A stretch of 64,000 nucleotides of DNA from Pseudomonas poae (GCA_028869255.1 CP110972.1:2113001-2177000), one strand, 5' to 3'. Positions 1 to 10,869 are shown, counted from the first letter of the stretch. The notes: a model not told the origin generated them from the letters alone. Made by a program: numbers and translations.

Positions 1-797
1 CCGCCGGTGGCCTCGGCAATCGCCTTGAGGGCAGGTTCGTCCAGATCCAAACTCGGGTTAACCCCCAGGATGCCCAGCGAGCCGGTTTGCTCGGGGTCGG
101 CGCCGATGCCGATCGGGTAGATTTTCACGCCTTCTTCGGCGGCCAGGCGTGCGGCGGTCAGCGGGTCGATCTGCCCGGCGTTGTTGGCGCCGTCGGTAAC
201 CAGGATCAGCACGCGGCTTTGCGCCGGGCGCTGGCGCAGGCGCTTCAAAGCTAGGCCGATGGCGTCGCCGATGGCGGTGTTTTTGCCGGCGATGCCGATG
301 CGCGCTTCATCGAGCCAGGTGCGCACGGTGCGCCGGTCGAAGGTCAGCGGCGCTTGCAGGTACGCCTGGCTGCCGAACAGGATCAGGCCCACGCGGTCAC
401 CTTCGCGGCCTTCGAGGAAGTCACCGAGCAAATGCTGTACCAGGTTCAAGCGGCTGACGTCCTCGTCCTGCCAGTGCATATCGGGAAAGTCCATGGAGCC
501 GGACACGTCCACCGCCACCAGCAGGTCGCGGCCACTGGCGGCAATCGGCAGTGGTTCACCAAGCCATTCCGGGCGGGCGGCGGCGGTCAACAGCAGCAGC
601 CACAACACCACGAACGGCGCTTGCTGGCGCCAGCCCGGCAGGTTCACCCGGGCGCGGCGGCGGGCCAGGCCCTCGAGGTCGCTGAGGTAGCTGACCTTGA
701 GCGCAGGCTCGCCGCTGTCGGCCACCGGCAAAATAAGCCGCATCAACCAGGGCAATGGCAACAGGGCGAAGATCCACGGCCAGGCGAACTCAAACAT
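1..797 (-). CDS. VWA-domain membrane protein (BatA-like), 3' part outside the window
   Basis: Only the first ~265 residues are visible because the frame runs off the left edge. Hydrophobic segments lie at about residues 5-25 and 61-74, followed by a von Willebrand A domain with the MIDAS motif DVSGS (97-101), a Thr in GKNTAIG (about 174) and TDG near 201-203. This order (two N-terminal membrane segments, then VWA) is typical of BatA-type proteins. The start ATG overlaps the end of the DUF4381 gene by 8 bases, so it is the fourth gene of a MoxR/DUF58/DUF4381/VWA operon. In such operons the VWA protein is thought to be a metal-dependent adhesion partner of the MoxR ATPase, probably for maturation of an envelope or enzyme complex; the client is unknown here. 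Confidence 0.9.
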   Translation of the reverse strand, partial: MFEFAWPWIFALLPLPWLMRLILPVADSGEPALKVSYLSDLEGLARRRARVNLPGWRQQAPFVVLWLLLLTAAARPEWLGEPLPIAASGRDLLVAVDVSGSMDFPDMHWQDEDVSRLNLVQHLLGDFLEGREGDRVGLILFGSQAYLQAPLTFDRRTVRTWLDEARIGIAGKNTAIGDAIGLALKRLRQRPAQSRVLILVTDGANNAGQIDPLTAARLAAEEGVKIYPIGIGADPEQTGSLGILGVNPSLDLDEPALKAIAEATG

Positions 798-1284
798 GTT
801 TGCGAATCCAGGTGTCGACGGCTTGGGTCAGCCCGGCGATGGCTTTGTCGTCGAGTTTGCATTCGGGCTTGTAGGCGCCTTCCACCAGCACCATCCAGCG
901 CGTGAGGCCGGCGGCGGGGCAGCGGTTGTCGAGGAAGGCCAGCCATTTGCGCCCGTTGAGGGTGTGGCTCTGGCTGTAGGGGTAGTCGTTGCGGCACAGG
1001 CGCTTGAGCAGGCCGTTGAGTTGTTGCAGCCAGGCGCCAGCGGGTGCGCCGTCGTAGGGTTTGGGCATCAAGGCCAGCTCGGCCAGAGCGGCGATGCGCA
1101 ACGGGTCCAGCGGTTGTTCGGCGCGGGCCAATGGTCGGCGCGCGGGCAAAAAGCGCCGCAGGGACCACAGCCCCCAGCCCAGCAACGGAATCACCAGCAA
1201 CAACAGCCACCAACCCGGTGCAGGTGGCCAGAAGCCAATGGCCGGTGGGGCGATCAGCGGTTGCAGTTGGTCGAGGCTGCTCAT
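790..1284 (-). CDS. DUF4381 domain membrane protein
   Basis: This 164-residue protein has one clear transmembrane segment at about 24-42, followed by a basic stretch and a soluble helical domain. The length, position and the W-L-x-x-L-N-x-L-L-K-R pattern after the membrane segment fit DUF4381, a family found almost only in MoxR/VWA operons. Its start overlaps the DUF58 gene by 4 bases and its end overlaps the VWA gene by 8 bases, which indicates translational coupling. The biochemical role is unknown; by context it may be a membrane anchor or adaptor for the VWA partners. Confidence 0.85.
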   Translation of the reverse strand: MSSLDQLQPLIAPPAIGFWPPAPGWWLLLLVIPLLGWGLWSLRRFLPARRPLARAEQPLDPLRIAALAELALMPKPYDGAPAGAWLQQLNGLLKRLCRNDYPYSQSHTLNGRKWLAFLDNRCPAAGLTRWMVLVEGAYKPECKLDDKAIAGLTQAVDTWIRKHV

Positions 1285-2218
1285 TGCTTTTTAACCGGGC
1301 GTTGCGGGTTGAGGTATTCGCGCAGTTGCTCGACCATTTCGCTTTGGGTGCTCAAGGGCATCAGCAGGATGCGCAGTTTTTGTGCGAGCAGTTCCCAGCG
1401 GGCAATGCGGGCTTCGGCCTGGGCCTTGTAGGCTTGGCGCAGGTCGAAGTTCAGCGTGTCCAGTTCCAGCTGCGCGCCGCGTTCGGCAAAACGCAGTAGC
1501 CCGGCGGCGGGCAGGGCGTGGTCCAGTGGGTCGGAGATCGGAAACAGCAGCACATCGCAATGGCGCGACAGCAGGCTCAGCTGTTGCTCGGCGCCTTCGG
1601 TGAGGGCGCGCTCATCGCAAATCACGATCACCAGGCTGCCGGGGCGCAGCACTTCACGGCCGCGACGCAGGGCCATGCCAAGGGCGTCGGCTTCGGGGCG
1701 GCTTTCGGTATTGAGGCTCTGGTTGACCCGTACCAGGCGGTTGAGCAACTGCAACAGACTTTGCTTGCTGCGCCGGGGTTTGATTTCGTAGTGCTCGTTA
1801 TCGCCGAACACCAGCCCGCCGACGCGATCGTTATGGCCCAACGCCGCCCAGCCGATCAGGCTGGCGGCTTGGGCGGCGAGCACCGACTTGAACATCTGGC
1901 CGGAGCCGAAAAACAGCCGGCAGCTTTGCTCCACCATGATAAAAATCGGCCGTTCGCGCTCTTCGTGGAACAGCTTGGTGTGCGGCTCCTGGGTGCGCGC
2001 CGTGACGCGCCAGTCGATGGTGCGCACGTCGTCCCCGGCCTGGTACACGCGCACCTGGTCGAAGTCGACGCCGCGCCCGCGCAGCTTGGAGTGGTGCAGG
2101 CCGATCAGCGGGCTGCGCTGGCTCGGCGTGGAAAACAGCTGCACTTCGCGCACGCGGTGGCGCATCTCAATCAGTTCGCTGAGCGTGACGCGGATCCCAT
2201 CGCTGGCATTCATGGGTT

Positions 2219-2222
<4 letters not shown>
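1281..2222 (-). CDS. DUF58 domain protein
   Basis: This 313-residue soluble protein carries the DUF58 signature around residues 50-80: GVDFDQVRVYQ, then AGDDVRTIDWRVTAR. The C-terminal half has a degenerate VWA-like fold (for example SLVIVICDERAL). DUF58 proteins almost always accompany MoxR AAA ATPases and are thought to link the ATPase to VWA proteins. The gene overlaps moxR by 4 bases upstream and the DUF4381 gene by 4 bases downstream. No signal peptide or membrane segment is visible, so it is likely cytoplasmic. Confidence 0.9.
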
Positions 2223-3178
<956 letters not shown>

Positions 3179-3338
3179 CGATGACGGTTCCTGGAGAGAT
3201 GAGCCCGGGCGTCAAGAAAAAAACGCCGGGCCTGGGGCGCTTACTTTAATGCATCGCGGGGTGTGGCGACTAACGGCGCGCGGGGTATTTTTAGCAAAAC
3301 TTGTAGGAATTTTGTGCGGATTGCGCAAATTGCTTCCT

Positions 3339-3498
3339 GTGGCGAGCGCACTTGGTGGCGAGCGGCCCTAGTGGCGAGCGGGCTTGCCCGCGTTGGGTTG
3401 CGAAGCAGCCCTGATACGAACAACCGAGTTTTACCTGAAAAAACGCGGTGGCCTTTGGGGCCGCTTCGCAGCCCAACGCGGGCAAGCCCGCTCGCCAC
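3339..3498. repeat. REP cluster with three tandem head sequences and a long palindrome
   Basis: The gap 3179-3553 between moxR and the orphan at 3554 holds no gene. It contains GTGGCGAGCG three times at an exact 16-base period (3339, 3355, 3371). The third copy begins a REP-type hairpin whose other arm, with the complementary CGCTCGCCAC, ends at 3498. The inner part contains a second pair (TTGGGTTGCGAAGCAG against CTTCGCAGCCCAA). The same head family is seen at 44693-44823. Confidence 0.8.
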
Positions 3499-3553
3499 GA
3501 GGGAGGCCCGAGTGCCACAGGGGCCCCGAGCGCCAAAAAGCGGAGTTCGGCCG

Positions 3554-3907
3554 TTAGGTGCGGGTAAAAGTACCGGTGCCTTTGAGGATGTTCTGCAGGG
3601 TTTCTTCCAGCTCAGCCAGGTCCGGCGCGGCGGTGGCGTGGGTGATCTGCAACTGGTCCTTGCCGCCCAGCGCATCGGCATCGCCGGCCGCCAGTTCAAT
3701 CAGCAGGGTGGTGTCGCTCAAGGTGACCTTGAGCCCGTCCAGGGTCGACGGCTCGTAGTCCCAGGTCAGCTCCACCTCATCTTCATCCGGGTAACGGCTG
3801 AGCATGAACATCTCGCCGTTTTTGCCGTGGCAGCAGAGCATGGCCATGTTGTCTTCTTCTTCGTCGCACGGGGTGGCCATCAGTGCGTCGGTTTTAAGTT
3901 GCAGCAT
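3554..3907 (-). CDS. Small acidic protein of unknown function
   Basis: A 117-residue frame begins at an ATG (3907) with an AGGA-type ribosome site about 8 bases upstream. An upstream in-frame ATG at 3952 has no comparable site. The protein is acidic, with a DEEED run near residue 15, CC near 25 and an all-beta look up to about residue 75, then an acidic C-terminal helix. No signal peptide or membrane segment is visible. I do not recognise the family. It stands alone between a REP cluster and the gdhB leader, transcribed away from gdhB. Confidence 0.75.
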   Translation of the reverse strand: MLQLKTDALMATPCDEEEDNMAMLCCHGKNGEMFMLSRYPDEDEVELTWDYEPSTLDGLKVTLSDTTLLIELAAGDADALGGKDQLQITHATAAPDLAELEETLQNILKGTGTFTRT

Positions 3908-4398
3908 GGGAAATCCTGTCTGGAGTAGGGCGCAGCAGGGCAATTGTGCCATTGCGGCGAATTTTGTGCTGCATTCTGTGTCAGACCCAATGCATGACCT
4001 GACGGGCCGAATCGGTCATTTCTGGTACTCGTGGGCCTGAGAATAGCCGGTTTTTCTGCCGGAAAATCCGGGTTGCGCCCATCGCAACCCCGCGCCTGCT
4101 TACCGATGACCGAATATGTCGCAGCGTCGCAAGCAGCTGTCTTCCTACACTCGTTAAGCTGCGCAACGGATGTGCACCGGCCTGGCGTCTGACCTGCCCG
4201 TCGTACCGTCACCCGGCGTGGTGTGCATCTTATGGAAGTTGTATGTGACCTCATTGTCTTGTCCAGCTTCACCCACCTGTCACCCTGATTCGTTTATGGT
4301 GCTTATTGTCACTACCTGCGAACAGAGCTGACGGTCTCCCCGCAAGGGGATAACACGCGACGCTTCCATCAATAACAAGCCCAAGCGGAGTACCACAG
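3908..4398 (+). other. Intergenic region and gdhB 5' leader
   Basis: This 491-base stretch holds no convincing gene. It must contain the divergent promoters for the small acidic protein (minus) and gdhB (plus). Close to gdhB there is a compact hairpin, TCCCC-GCAA-GGGGA at 4337-4350, with a GNRA-type loop, about 50 bases before the start codon; it would lie in the gdhB leader RNA. I do not see a clear sigma-70 box pair that I would defend. Confidence 0.5.
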
Positions 4399-7300
4399 AT
4401 GGCGTTCTTCACCGCAGCCAGCAAGGCCGACTTCCAGCATCAACTGCAAGCGGCACTGGCGCAGCACATCAGTGAACAGGCACTGCCACAAGTGGCGCTG
4501 TTCGCTGAGCAATTCTTCGGCATTATTTCCCTGGACGAACTGACCCAGCGTCGCCTTTCCGACCTGGCCGGTTGCACCTTGTCTGCCTGGCGCCTGCTTG
4601 AGCGCTTTGATCACACCCAACCGCAAGTGCGGGTCTACAACCCCGATTACGAACGTCATGGCTGGCAGTCGACCCACACTGCGGTCGAAGTCCTGCACCA
4701 TGACCTGCCATTTCTGGTGGACTCGGTACGTACCGAGCTGAACCGCCGTGGCTACAGCATTCACACCCTGCAAACCACCGTGCTCAGCGTGCGTCGCGGC
4801 CCAAAAGGCGAGTTGCTGGAAATCCTGGCCAAAGGCACCCAGGGCGAAGGCATCCAGCAAGAATCGCTGATGTACCTGGAAATCGACCGCTGCGCCAATG
4901 CCGCCGAACTCAACGTGCTGAGCAAAGAGCTTGAGCAGGTACTGGGCGAAGTGCGCGTGGCCGTGGCCGATTTCGAGCCGATGAAAGCCAAGGTCCAGGA
5001 CCTGCTGGCCGGTATCGACGCCAGCCCGTTCAGCATCGACGGCGAAGAAAAAGCCGAGATCAAGAACTTCCTGGAATGGCTGGTGGGCAACCACTTCACG
5101 TTCCTCGGCTACGAAGAGTTCGTGGTACGTGACGAGGCGGACGGCGGGCATATCGAATATGACACCAGCTCCTTCCTCGGCCTGACCAAACTGCTGCGTG
5201 CCGGCCTCACCGCTGAAGACCTGCGCATCGAAGACTACGCCGTGGCCTACCTGCGCGAGCCGACCGTGCTGTCGTTCGCCAAGGCTGCGCACCCAAGCCG
5301 CGTGCACCGCCCGGCGTATCCGGACTATGTGTCGATCCGTGAGATCAGCGCCGACGGCAAGGTCATCAAGGAACACCGTTTCATGGGCCTGTACACCTCC
5401 TCGGTGTATGGCGAAAGCGTGCGGGTGATCCCGTATATCCGTCGCAAGGTGGCGGAAATCGAACGCCGCTCGGGCTTCCAGCCCAAGGCGCATTTGGGCA
5501 AAGAGCTGGCTCAAGTGGTGGAAGTGCTGCCACGTGACGATCTGTTTCAGACCCCGGTCGACGAGCTGTTCAGCACCGTGATGTCGATTGTGCAGATCCA
5601 GGAACGCAACAAGATCCGCGTGTTCCTGCGCAAAGACCCGTACGGTCGTTTTTGCTACTGCCTGGCCTATGTGCCGCGTGACATCTATTCCACCGAAGTG
5701 CGCCAGAAGATCCAGCAAGTGCTGATGGATCGCCTGAAAGCCTCGGACTGCGAGTTCTGGACCTTCTTCTCTGAGTCCGTGCTGGCGCGTGTGCAGCTGA
5801 TTCTGCGGGTAGACCCCAAGAACCGCCTGGACATCGACCCGCTGCAACTCGAAAAAGAAGTGGTGCAGGCGTGCCGCAGTTGGCAGGACGACTACTCAAG
5901 CCTGGTGGTCGAAAGCTTCGGCGAAGCCCACGGCACCAATGTGCTGGCCGACTTCCCGAAAGGCTTCCCGGCCGGTTACCGCGAGCGTTTCGCCGCGCAT
6001 TCGGCCGTGGTCGACATGCAGCACCTGCTCAGCCTGACCGAAGCCAACCCGCTGGTGATGAGCTTCTACCAGCCGCTGGGCCAGGTTTCCGGCCAACGCG
6101 AGCTGCATTGCAAGCTGTACCACGCCGATACCCCGCTGGCGCTGTCCGACGTACTGCCGATCCTGGAAAACCTCGGCCTGCGCGTGCTGGGCGAATTCCC
6201 GTACCGCCTGCGTCACGCCAATGGCCGTGAGTTCTGGATCCATGATTTTGCGTTTATCGCCGCCGAAGGCGTGAACCTGGATATCCAGCAGCTCAACGAC
6301 ACCCTGCAAGACGCGTTCGTGCACATCGTGCACGGCGACGCCGAAAATGATGCGTTCAACCGCCTGGTACTCACCGCCGGCCTGCCATGGCGCGACGTGG
6401 CGCTGCTGCGTGCTTACGCCCGCTACCTGAAGCAGATCCGCCTGGGCTTCGACCTGGGTTATATCGCCAGCACCCTGAACAACCACACCGACATCGCCCG
6501 CGAGTTGACCCGGTTGTTCAAGACCCGCTTCTACCTGGCGCGCAAGCTCACCGCCGATGACCTGGAAGACAAGCAGCAACGCCTGGAACAAGCGATTCTG
6601 ACCGCTCTGGACGATGTTCAGGTGCTCAATGAAGACCGCATCCTGCGTCGCTACCTGGACCTGATCAAGGCCACCTTGCGTACCAACTTCTACCAGACCG
6701 ACGCCAACGGCCAGAACAAGTCGTACTTCAGCTTCAAGTTCAATCCGCATGCGATCCCTGAGCTGCCTAAGCCGGTGCCGAAGTTCGAAATCTTCGTCTA
6801 CTCGCCGCGTGTCGAAGGCGTGCACCTGCGCTTTGGCAACGTGGCACGCGGTGGCCTGCGCTGGTCCGACCGTGAAGAAGACTTCCGTACCGAAGTGCTC
6901 GGCCTGGTAAAAGCCCAGCAAGTGAAGAACTCGGTGATCGTGCCGGTGGGCGCCAAGGGCGGCTTCCTGCCGCGTCGCCTGCCATTGGGCGGCACCCGGG
7001 ACGAGATCGCGGCCGAGGGCATCGCCTGCTACCGCATCTTCATTTCCGGCCTGTTGGACATCACCGACAACCTGAAAGACGGCGCCCTGGTGCCACCGGC
7101 CAACGTCGTGCGCCATGACGACGATGACCCCTACCTGGTAGTGGCGGCGGACAAGGGCACTGCGACCTTCTCCGACATCGCCAACGGCATTGCCATCGAC
7201 TACGGCTTCTGGCTGGGCGATGCGTTTGCCTCCGGTGGTTCCGCCGGTTACGACCACAAGAAAATGGGCATCACCGCCAAGGGCGCGTGGGTCGGTGTGC

Positions 7301-9267
7301 AGCGCCACTTCCGTGAGCGCGGCATCAATGTGCAGGAAGACAGCATCACCGTGGTCGGTGTCGGCGATATGGCCGGTGACGTGTTCGGTAACGGCTTGCT
7401 GATGTCCGACAAGCTGCAACTGGTCGCGGCCTTCAACCACCTGCACATCTTTATCGACCCTAACCCGACCCCGGCCAACAGCTTCGCTGAACGTCAGCGC
7501 CTGTTCGACCTGCCGCGCTCGGCCTGGACCGACTACGACACCAGCATCATGTCCGAAGGCGGCGGTATCTTCTCGCGCAGCGCGAAGAGCATTGCGATCT
7601 CGCCACAGATGAAAGAACGCTTCGACATTTCAGCCGACAAGCTGACCCCGACCGAGCTGCTGAACGCCTTGCTCAAGGCACCGGTGGACCTGTTGTGGAA
7701 CGGCGGCATCGGTACTTACGTCAAGGCCAGCACCGAAAGCCACGCCGATGTGGGCGACAAGGCCAACGACGCACTGCGCGTCAACGGCAATGAGCTGCGC
7801 TGCAAGGTAGTGGGCGAGGGCGGTAACCTCGGCATGACCCAGCTGGGTCGTGTGGAGTTCGGCCTCAATGGCGGCGGCTCCAACACCGACTTCATCGACA
7901 ACGCCGGTGGCGTGGACTGCTCCGACCACGAAGTGAACATCAAGATCCTGCTCAACGAAGTGGTGCAGGCCGGTGACATGACCGACAAGCAGCGCAACCA
8001 GTTGCTGGCGAGCATGACCGACGAAGTCGGCAGCCTGGTGTTGGGCAACAACTACAAGCAGACCCAGGCCCTGTCCCTGGCTGCGCGCCGTGCCTACGAG
8101 CGTGCTGCCGAGTACAAGCGCCTGATGAGCGACCTGGAAGGCCGTGGCAAGCTGGACCGTGCCATCGAGTACCTGCCGACCGAGGAGCAGCTCACCGAGC
8201 GCGCTTCCACCGGCAAGGGCCTGACCCGTCCGGAGCTGTCGGTGTTGATCTCCTACAGCAAGATCGACCTCAAGGAAGCCTTGCTCAAGTCGCTGGTGCC
8301 GGATGACGACTACCTGACCCGTGACATGGAGACCGCGTTCCCACCGAGCCTGGTCGCCAAGTTCGGTGAAGCGATGCGTCGCCATCGCCTGAAGCGCGAG
8401 ATCGTCAGCACCCAGATCGCCAACGACCTGGTCAACCACATGGGCATCACCTTCGTGCAGCGGCTCAAAGAGTCGACCGGCATGAGCCCGGCGAATGTGG
8501 CGGGCGCTTATGTGATCGTGCGCGACATCTTCCACCTCCCGCACTGGTTCCGTCAGATCGAAGCCCTGGACCACCAGGTTTCCGCCGACGTGCAACTGGA
8601 GCTGATGGATGAGCTGATGCGCCTGGGCCGCCGCGCTACGCGCTGGTTCCTGCGCAGCCGTCGCAACGAGCAGGACGCCGGGCGTGATACCGCGCACTTC
8701 GGTCCGCACCTGGCGGCGTTGGGCCTCAAACTCGACGAACTGCTGGAAGGTCCGACCCGCGAAGGCTGGCAGACCCGCTACCAGGCGTACACCGAAGCCG
8801 GTGTACCTGAGCTGTTGGCGCGCATGGTTGCAGGTACGACTCACCTGTACACCTTGCTGCCGATCATCGAAGCCGCCGACGTCACCGGGCATGATGCCGC
8901 CGAAGTGGCCAAGGCCTACTTCGCCGTCGGCAGCGCCCTGGACTTGCCGTGGTACCTGCAGCAGATCAGCGATCTGCCGGTGGGCAACAACTGGCAGGCC
9001 CAGGCCCGCGAAGCCTTCCGCGACGACGTGGACTGGCAGCAACGGGCGATCACCATTTCGGTACTGCAAATGGCCGACGCGCCACACGACATGGAAGCCC
9101 GCGTGGCCCTGTGGCTTGAGCAGCACCAGGACATGGCTGATCGCTGGCGCGCCATGATGGTGGAAATTCGTGCCGCAGTCGGCACGGACTACGCCATGTA
9201 CGCGGTGGCCAACCGTGAGTTGCTGGACCTGGCGTTGAGTGGTCAGTCGGTGCTGCAACCGGCGTGA
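4399..9267 (+). CDS. gdhB: NAD-specific glutamate dehydrogenase, large (180 kDa) type
   Basis: This 1,622-residue protein belongs to the giant NAD-GDH family, whose Pseudomonas members are about 1,620 residues. It oxidises glutamate to 2-oxoglutarate and ammonium with NAD+, so it serves glutamate and arginine catabolism in the cytoplasm. A long regulatory N-terminal part precedes the dehydrogenase core: VPVGAKGGF near residue 850 contains the expected catalytic Lys, and the nucleotide-binding stretch VVGVGDMAGDVFGNG lies near 984-998. The start is supported by GCGGAG about 8 bases upstream of the ATG. The gene is monocistronic and ends in a strong intrinsic terminator at 9283. No internal break is seen. 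Confidence 0.97.
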   Translation: MAFFTAASKADFQHQLQAALAQHISEQALPQVALFAEQFFGIISLDELTQRRLSDLAGCTLSAWRLLERFDHTQPQVRVYNPDYERHGWQSTHTAVEVLHHDLPFLVDSVRTELNRRGYSIHTLQTTVLSVRRGPKGELLEILAKGTQGEGIQQESLMYLEIDRCANAAELNVLSKELEQVLGEVRVAVADFEPMKAKVQDLLAGIDASPFSIDGEEKAEIKNFLEWLVGNHFTFLGYEEFVVRDEADGGHIEYDTSSFLGLTKLLRAGLTAEDLRIEDYAVAYLREPTVLSFAKAAHPSRVHRPAYPDYVSIREISADGKVIKEHRFMGLYTSSVYGESVRVIPYIRRKVAEIERRSGFQPKAHLGKELAQVVEVLPRDDLFQTPVDELFSTVMSIVQIQERNKIRVFLRKDPYGRFCYCLAYVPRDIYSTEVRQKIQQVLMDRLKASDCEFWTFFSESVLARVQLILRVDPKNRLDIDPLQLEKEVVQACRSWQDDYSSLVVESFGEAHGTNVLADFPKGFPAGYRERFAAHSAVVDMQHLLSLTEANPLVMSFYQPLGQVSGQRELHCKLYHADTPLALSDVLPILENLGLRVLGEFPYRLRHANGREFWIHDFAFIAAEGVNLDIQQLNDTLQDAFVHIVHGDAENDAFNRLVLTAGLPWRDVALLRAYARYLKQIRLGFDLGYIASTLNNHTDIARELTRLFKTRFYLARKLTADDLEDKQQRLEQAILTALDDVQVLNEDRILRRYLDLIKATLRTNFYQTDANGQNKSYFSFKFNPHAIPELPKPVPKFEIFVYSPRVEGVHLRFGNVARGGLRWSDREEDFRTEVLGLVKAQQVKNSVIVPVGAKGGFLPRRLPLGGTRDEIAAEGIACYRIFISGLLDITDNLKDGALVPPANVVRHDDDDPYLVVAADKGTATFSDIANGIAIDYGFWLGDAFASGGSAGYDHKKMGITAKGAWVGVQRHFRERGINVQEDSITVVGVGDMAGDVFGNGLLMSDKLQLVAAFNHLHIFIDPNPTPANSFAERQRLFDLPRSAWTDYDTSIMSEGGGIFSRSAKSIAISPQMKERFDISADKLTPTELLNALLKAPVDLLWNGGIGTYVKASTESHADVGDKANDALRVNGNELRCKVVGEGGNLGMTQLGRVEFGLNGGGSNTDFIDNAGGVDCSDHEVNIKILLNEVVQAGDMTDKQRNQLLASMTDEVGSLVLGNNYKQTQALSLAARRAYERAAEYKRLMSDLEGRGKLDRAIEYLPTEEQLTERASTGKGLTRPELSVLISYSKIDLKEALLKSLVPDDDYLTRDMETAFPPSLVAKFGEAMRRHRLKREIVSTQIANDLVNHMGITFVQRLKESTGMSPANVAGAYVIVRDIFHLPHWFRQIEALDHQVSADVQLELMDELMRLGRRATRWFLRSRRNEQDAGRDTAHFGPHLAALGLKLDELLEGPTREGWQTRYQAYTEAGVPELLARMVAGTTHLYTLLPIIEAADVTGHDAAEVAKAYFAVGSALDLPWYLQQISDLPVGNNWQAQAREAFRDDVDWQQRAITISVLQMADAPHDMEARVALWLEQHQDMADRWRAMMVEIRAAVGTDYAMYAVANRELLDLALSGQSVLQPA

Positions 9268-9282
9268 TCCCTCGGTAAAACA

Positions 9283-9316
9283 AAAGCCCCCGTATCGTGA
9301 GATGCGGGGGCTTTTT
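9283..9316 (+). terminator. Intrinsic terminator of gdhB
   Basis: AAAGCCCCCG (9283-9292) pairs with the complementary CGGGGGCTTT arm that ends near 9314; a few further pairs close a GTGA tetraloop. A T run follows the right arm. It starts 16 bases after the gdhB stop. Confidence 0.93.
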
Positions 9317-9351
9317 GTTGGAATACTATTTATCCAGCAATGGGGGACAAA

Positions 9352-9440
9352 TGTGGGAGCGGGCTTGCTCGCGAATGCGGTGTATCAGTCAATTATGTAC
9401 TCCCTGAACCAGCGCATTCGCGAGCAAGCCCGCTCCCACA
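9352..9440. repeat. REP pair (REPIN), GTGGGAGC family
   Basis: TGTGGGAGCGGGCTTGCTCG (from 9352) and its inverted partner (to 9440) flank a variable centre. This is the usual paired REP arrangement of fluorescent pseudomonads, located between convergent gdhB and a GntR gene. Confidence 0.88.
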
Positions 9441-9464
9441 CTGTTGGTCTCCATTTGCTTGGGA

Positions 9465-10151
9465 TCAGTGATGCTTGAGTAACTTGCTTTCCAGGTGATC
9501 CAGGTGTTGGGTCATCAGGGCCACTGCGGCGGTTGAGTCGCGCTGTTCAATCGCATCCACAATCGCCACATGCTCCTGCCACGCGCAATACGTGCAGGCT
9601 TGCGCTTCATATTGGGCAATGATCAGCGAGGTCAACGGCACCAGGCTATTGAGGAACTGCGCCAATGGCGCGTTACCCGCGATCGCCGCCAGTTGCAGAT
9701 GAAACTCCCCGGAAAGCCGAATCGCCGGCCCACGGTGGTCGCGCTCGATGCACTCACGTTCCCGGGCAATCAGCTCGCGCAACTGGCGTACTTGCGCGGC
9801 GGTGGCCTGGGCGCAGGCCAGCTGCACCACGGTGACTTCGGTCATGCGCCGCGCTTCGAGGATTTGCCGCGTCTGCTGGGCATCCGGCGCGGCAACTTGG
9901 GCTCGCTGGTTGGGGCGCAGAATCACCACTTGCTGATGGGACAGCTTGGCCAGCACCCGACGGATCACGCTGCGGCTCACGCCAAAGGTTTCGCCCAGGC
10001 CTTCTTCGGTAAAGCGGCTGGAAGGGGCGATGCGTTGTTCGAGGATGGCGTCGAACAGCCGTGGGTAGATGTCATCCACCGAGGGCTTTTTGCCCGCCAC
10101 CAGGCGCAGGGCAGGGAGTATGGATTCGCGTTGCAGGGCGTGGGCGTTCAT
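9465..10151 (-). CDS. GntR-family transcriptional regulator (FCD type)
   Basis: This 228-residue protein has an N-terminal winged helix (about 25-90, with EEGLGETFGVSRSVIRRVLAKL as the recognition region) and a helical FCD effector domain (about 95-220) with the metal-site type histidines in GEFHLQL and in EHVAIVDAI. FCD regulators usually sense small carboxylates. The start at 10151 has GGAGACC 8 bases upstream. It lies 16 bases after another FCD regulator on the same strand, so the two are probably cotranscribed, downstream of dctA. A role in controlling dctA is inferred from context only. Confidence 0.9.
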   Translation of the reverse strand: MNAHALQRESILPALRLVAGKKPSVDDIYPRLFDAILEQRIAPSSRFTEEGLGETFGVSRSVIRRVLAKLSHQQVVILRPNQRAQVAAPDAQQTRQILEARRMTEVTVVQLACAQATAAQVRQLRELIARERECIERDHRGPAIRLSGEFHLQLAAIAGNAPLAQFLNSLVPLTSLIIAQYEAQACTYCAWQEHVAIVDAIEQRDSTAAVALMTQHLDHLESKLLKHH

Positions 10152-10167
10152 GGCCGGTCTCCAAAAA

Positions 10168-10869
10168 TCAGCTACCCAGGTGGTCGTCCGGGATGTTCAA
10201 GCGAATGCCCATGCGCAGACCTTCCTGAAGGATGTGCCGACGCATTTCGGCGCTGGCCACCGCACTGTTTTTATTGCGGATGGCGCGCACCACGGCTTCG
10301 TTTTCCTGCAGGCGTTCCGCCAGGTGCTCGGGCGAATTACGCAGCACCTGGGCGCTTTGCTTGAGCGCGTTGCTGGTTTGCTGCACCACGTTCTGGAAAA
10401 TCGGGTTGGAGGTGAGGGCGAACAATTCTTCGTGGAAGCCGATGTAGGCATTCATGCCCGCTTCGGCATCCCCGGCGTCGAGGGCTTCGCGCATGTCCAT
10501 CAGGGTCAGGCGCAGTTGGCCGACTTCCTTGCTGCTGATGGACTGGGCCACCAGGCCGACAATAAACGGTTCGAGGGTGTAGCGCAGTTGCAGGATATCT
10601 TCGAGGCTGGCATCGGCCACCGCGTCGCTGGATGGGGTGTCGCTGACGCTGGTTTCCAGTACCACCACGCCTTTGCCCGGCATGGAGCGCACCAGGCCGA
10701 GGGTTTCCAACACGATCACGGCTTCGCGCAGGCTGGGGCGGCTGATGCCCATCTGTTCGGCCAGTTCGCGTTGGCCGGGGAGCATTTCGCCGCGCCGCCA
10801 CTGGCCCCGCGCCAGGGCGGCGCGAAGTTTTTCTACGACTGAATTGACGACGGTTGAGGTGCTGATCAC
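10168..10869 (-). CDS. GntR-family regulator, FadR/FCD subfamily
   Basis: The predicted protein of 233 residues begins with a GntR winged helix (LPGQRELAEQMGISRPSLREAV as the core, about 30-51) and continues as an FCD domain with GFHEELF. I chose GTG at 10869 because AAGGAG lies about 9 bases before it; a TTG at 10893 would add eight residues without a better site. The helix-turn-helix resembles LldR/FadR-type regulators, which bind TGGTNNNACCA-like operators. Two sites of that shape lie upstream of dctA (12399 and 12484), which makes this the better candidate for their regulator. Confidence 0.88.
   Translation of the reverse strand: MISTSTVVNSVVEKLRAALARGQWRRGEMLPGQRELAEQMGISRPSLREAVIVLETLGLVRSMPGKGVVVLETSVSDTPSSDAVADASLEDILQLRYTLEPFIVGLVAQSISSKEVGQLRLTLMDMREALDAGDAEAGMNAYIGFHEELFALTSNPIFQNVVQQTSNALKQSAQVLRNSPEHLAERLQENEAVVRAIRNKNSAVASAEMRRHILQEGLRMGIRLNIPDDHLGS

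Noticed and set aside
5896..7446. Long minus-strand frame inside gdhB
   Set aside because: Overlaps the conserved GDH coding region and shows no recognisable protein.
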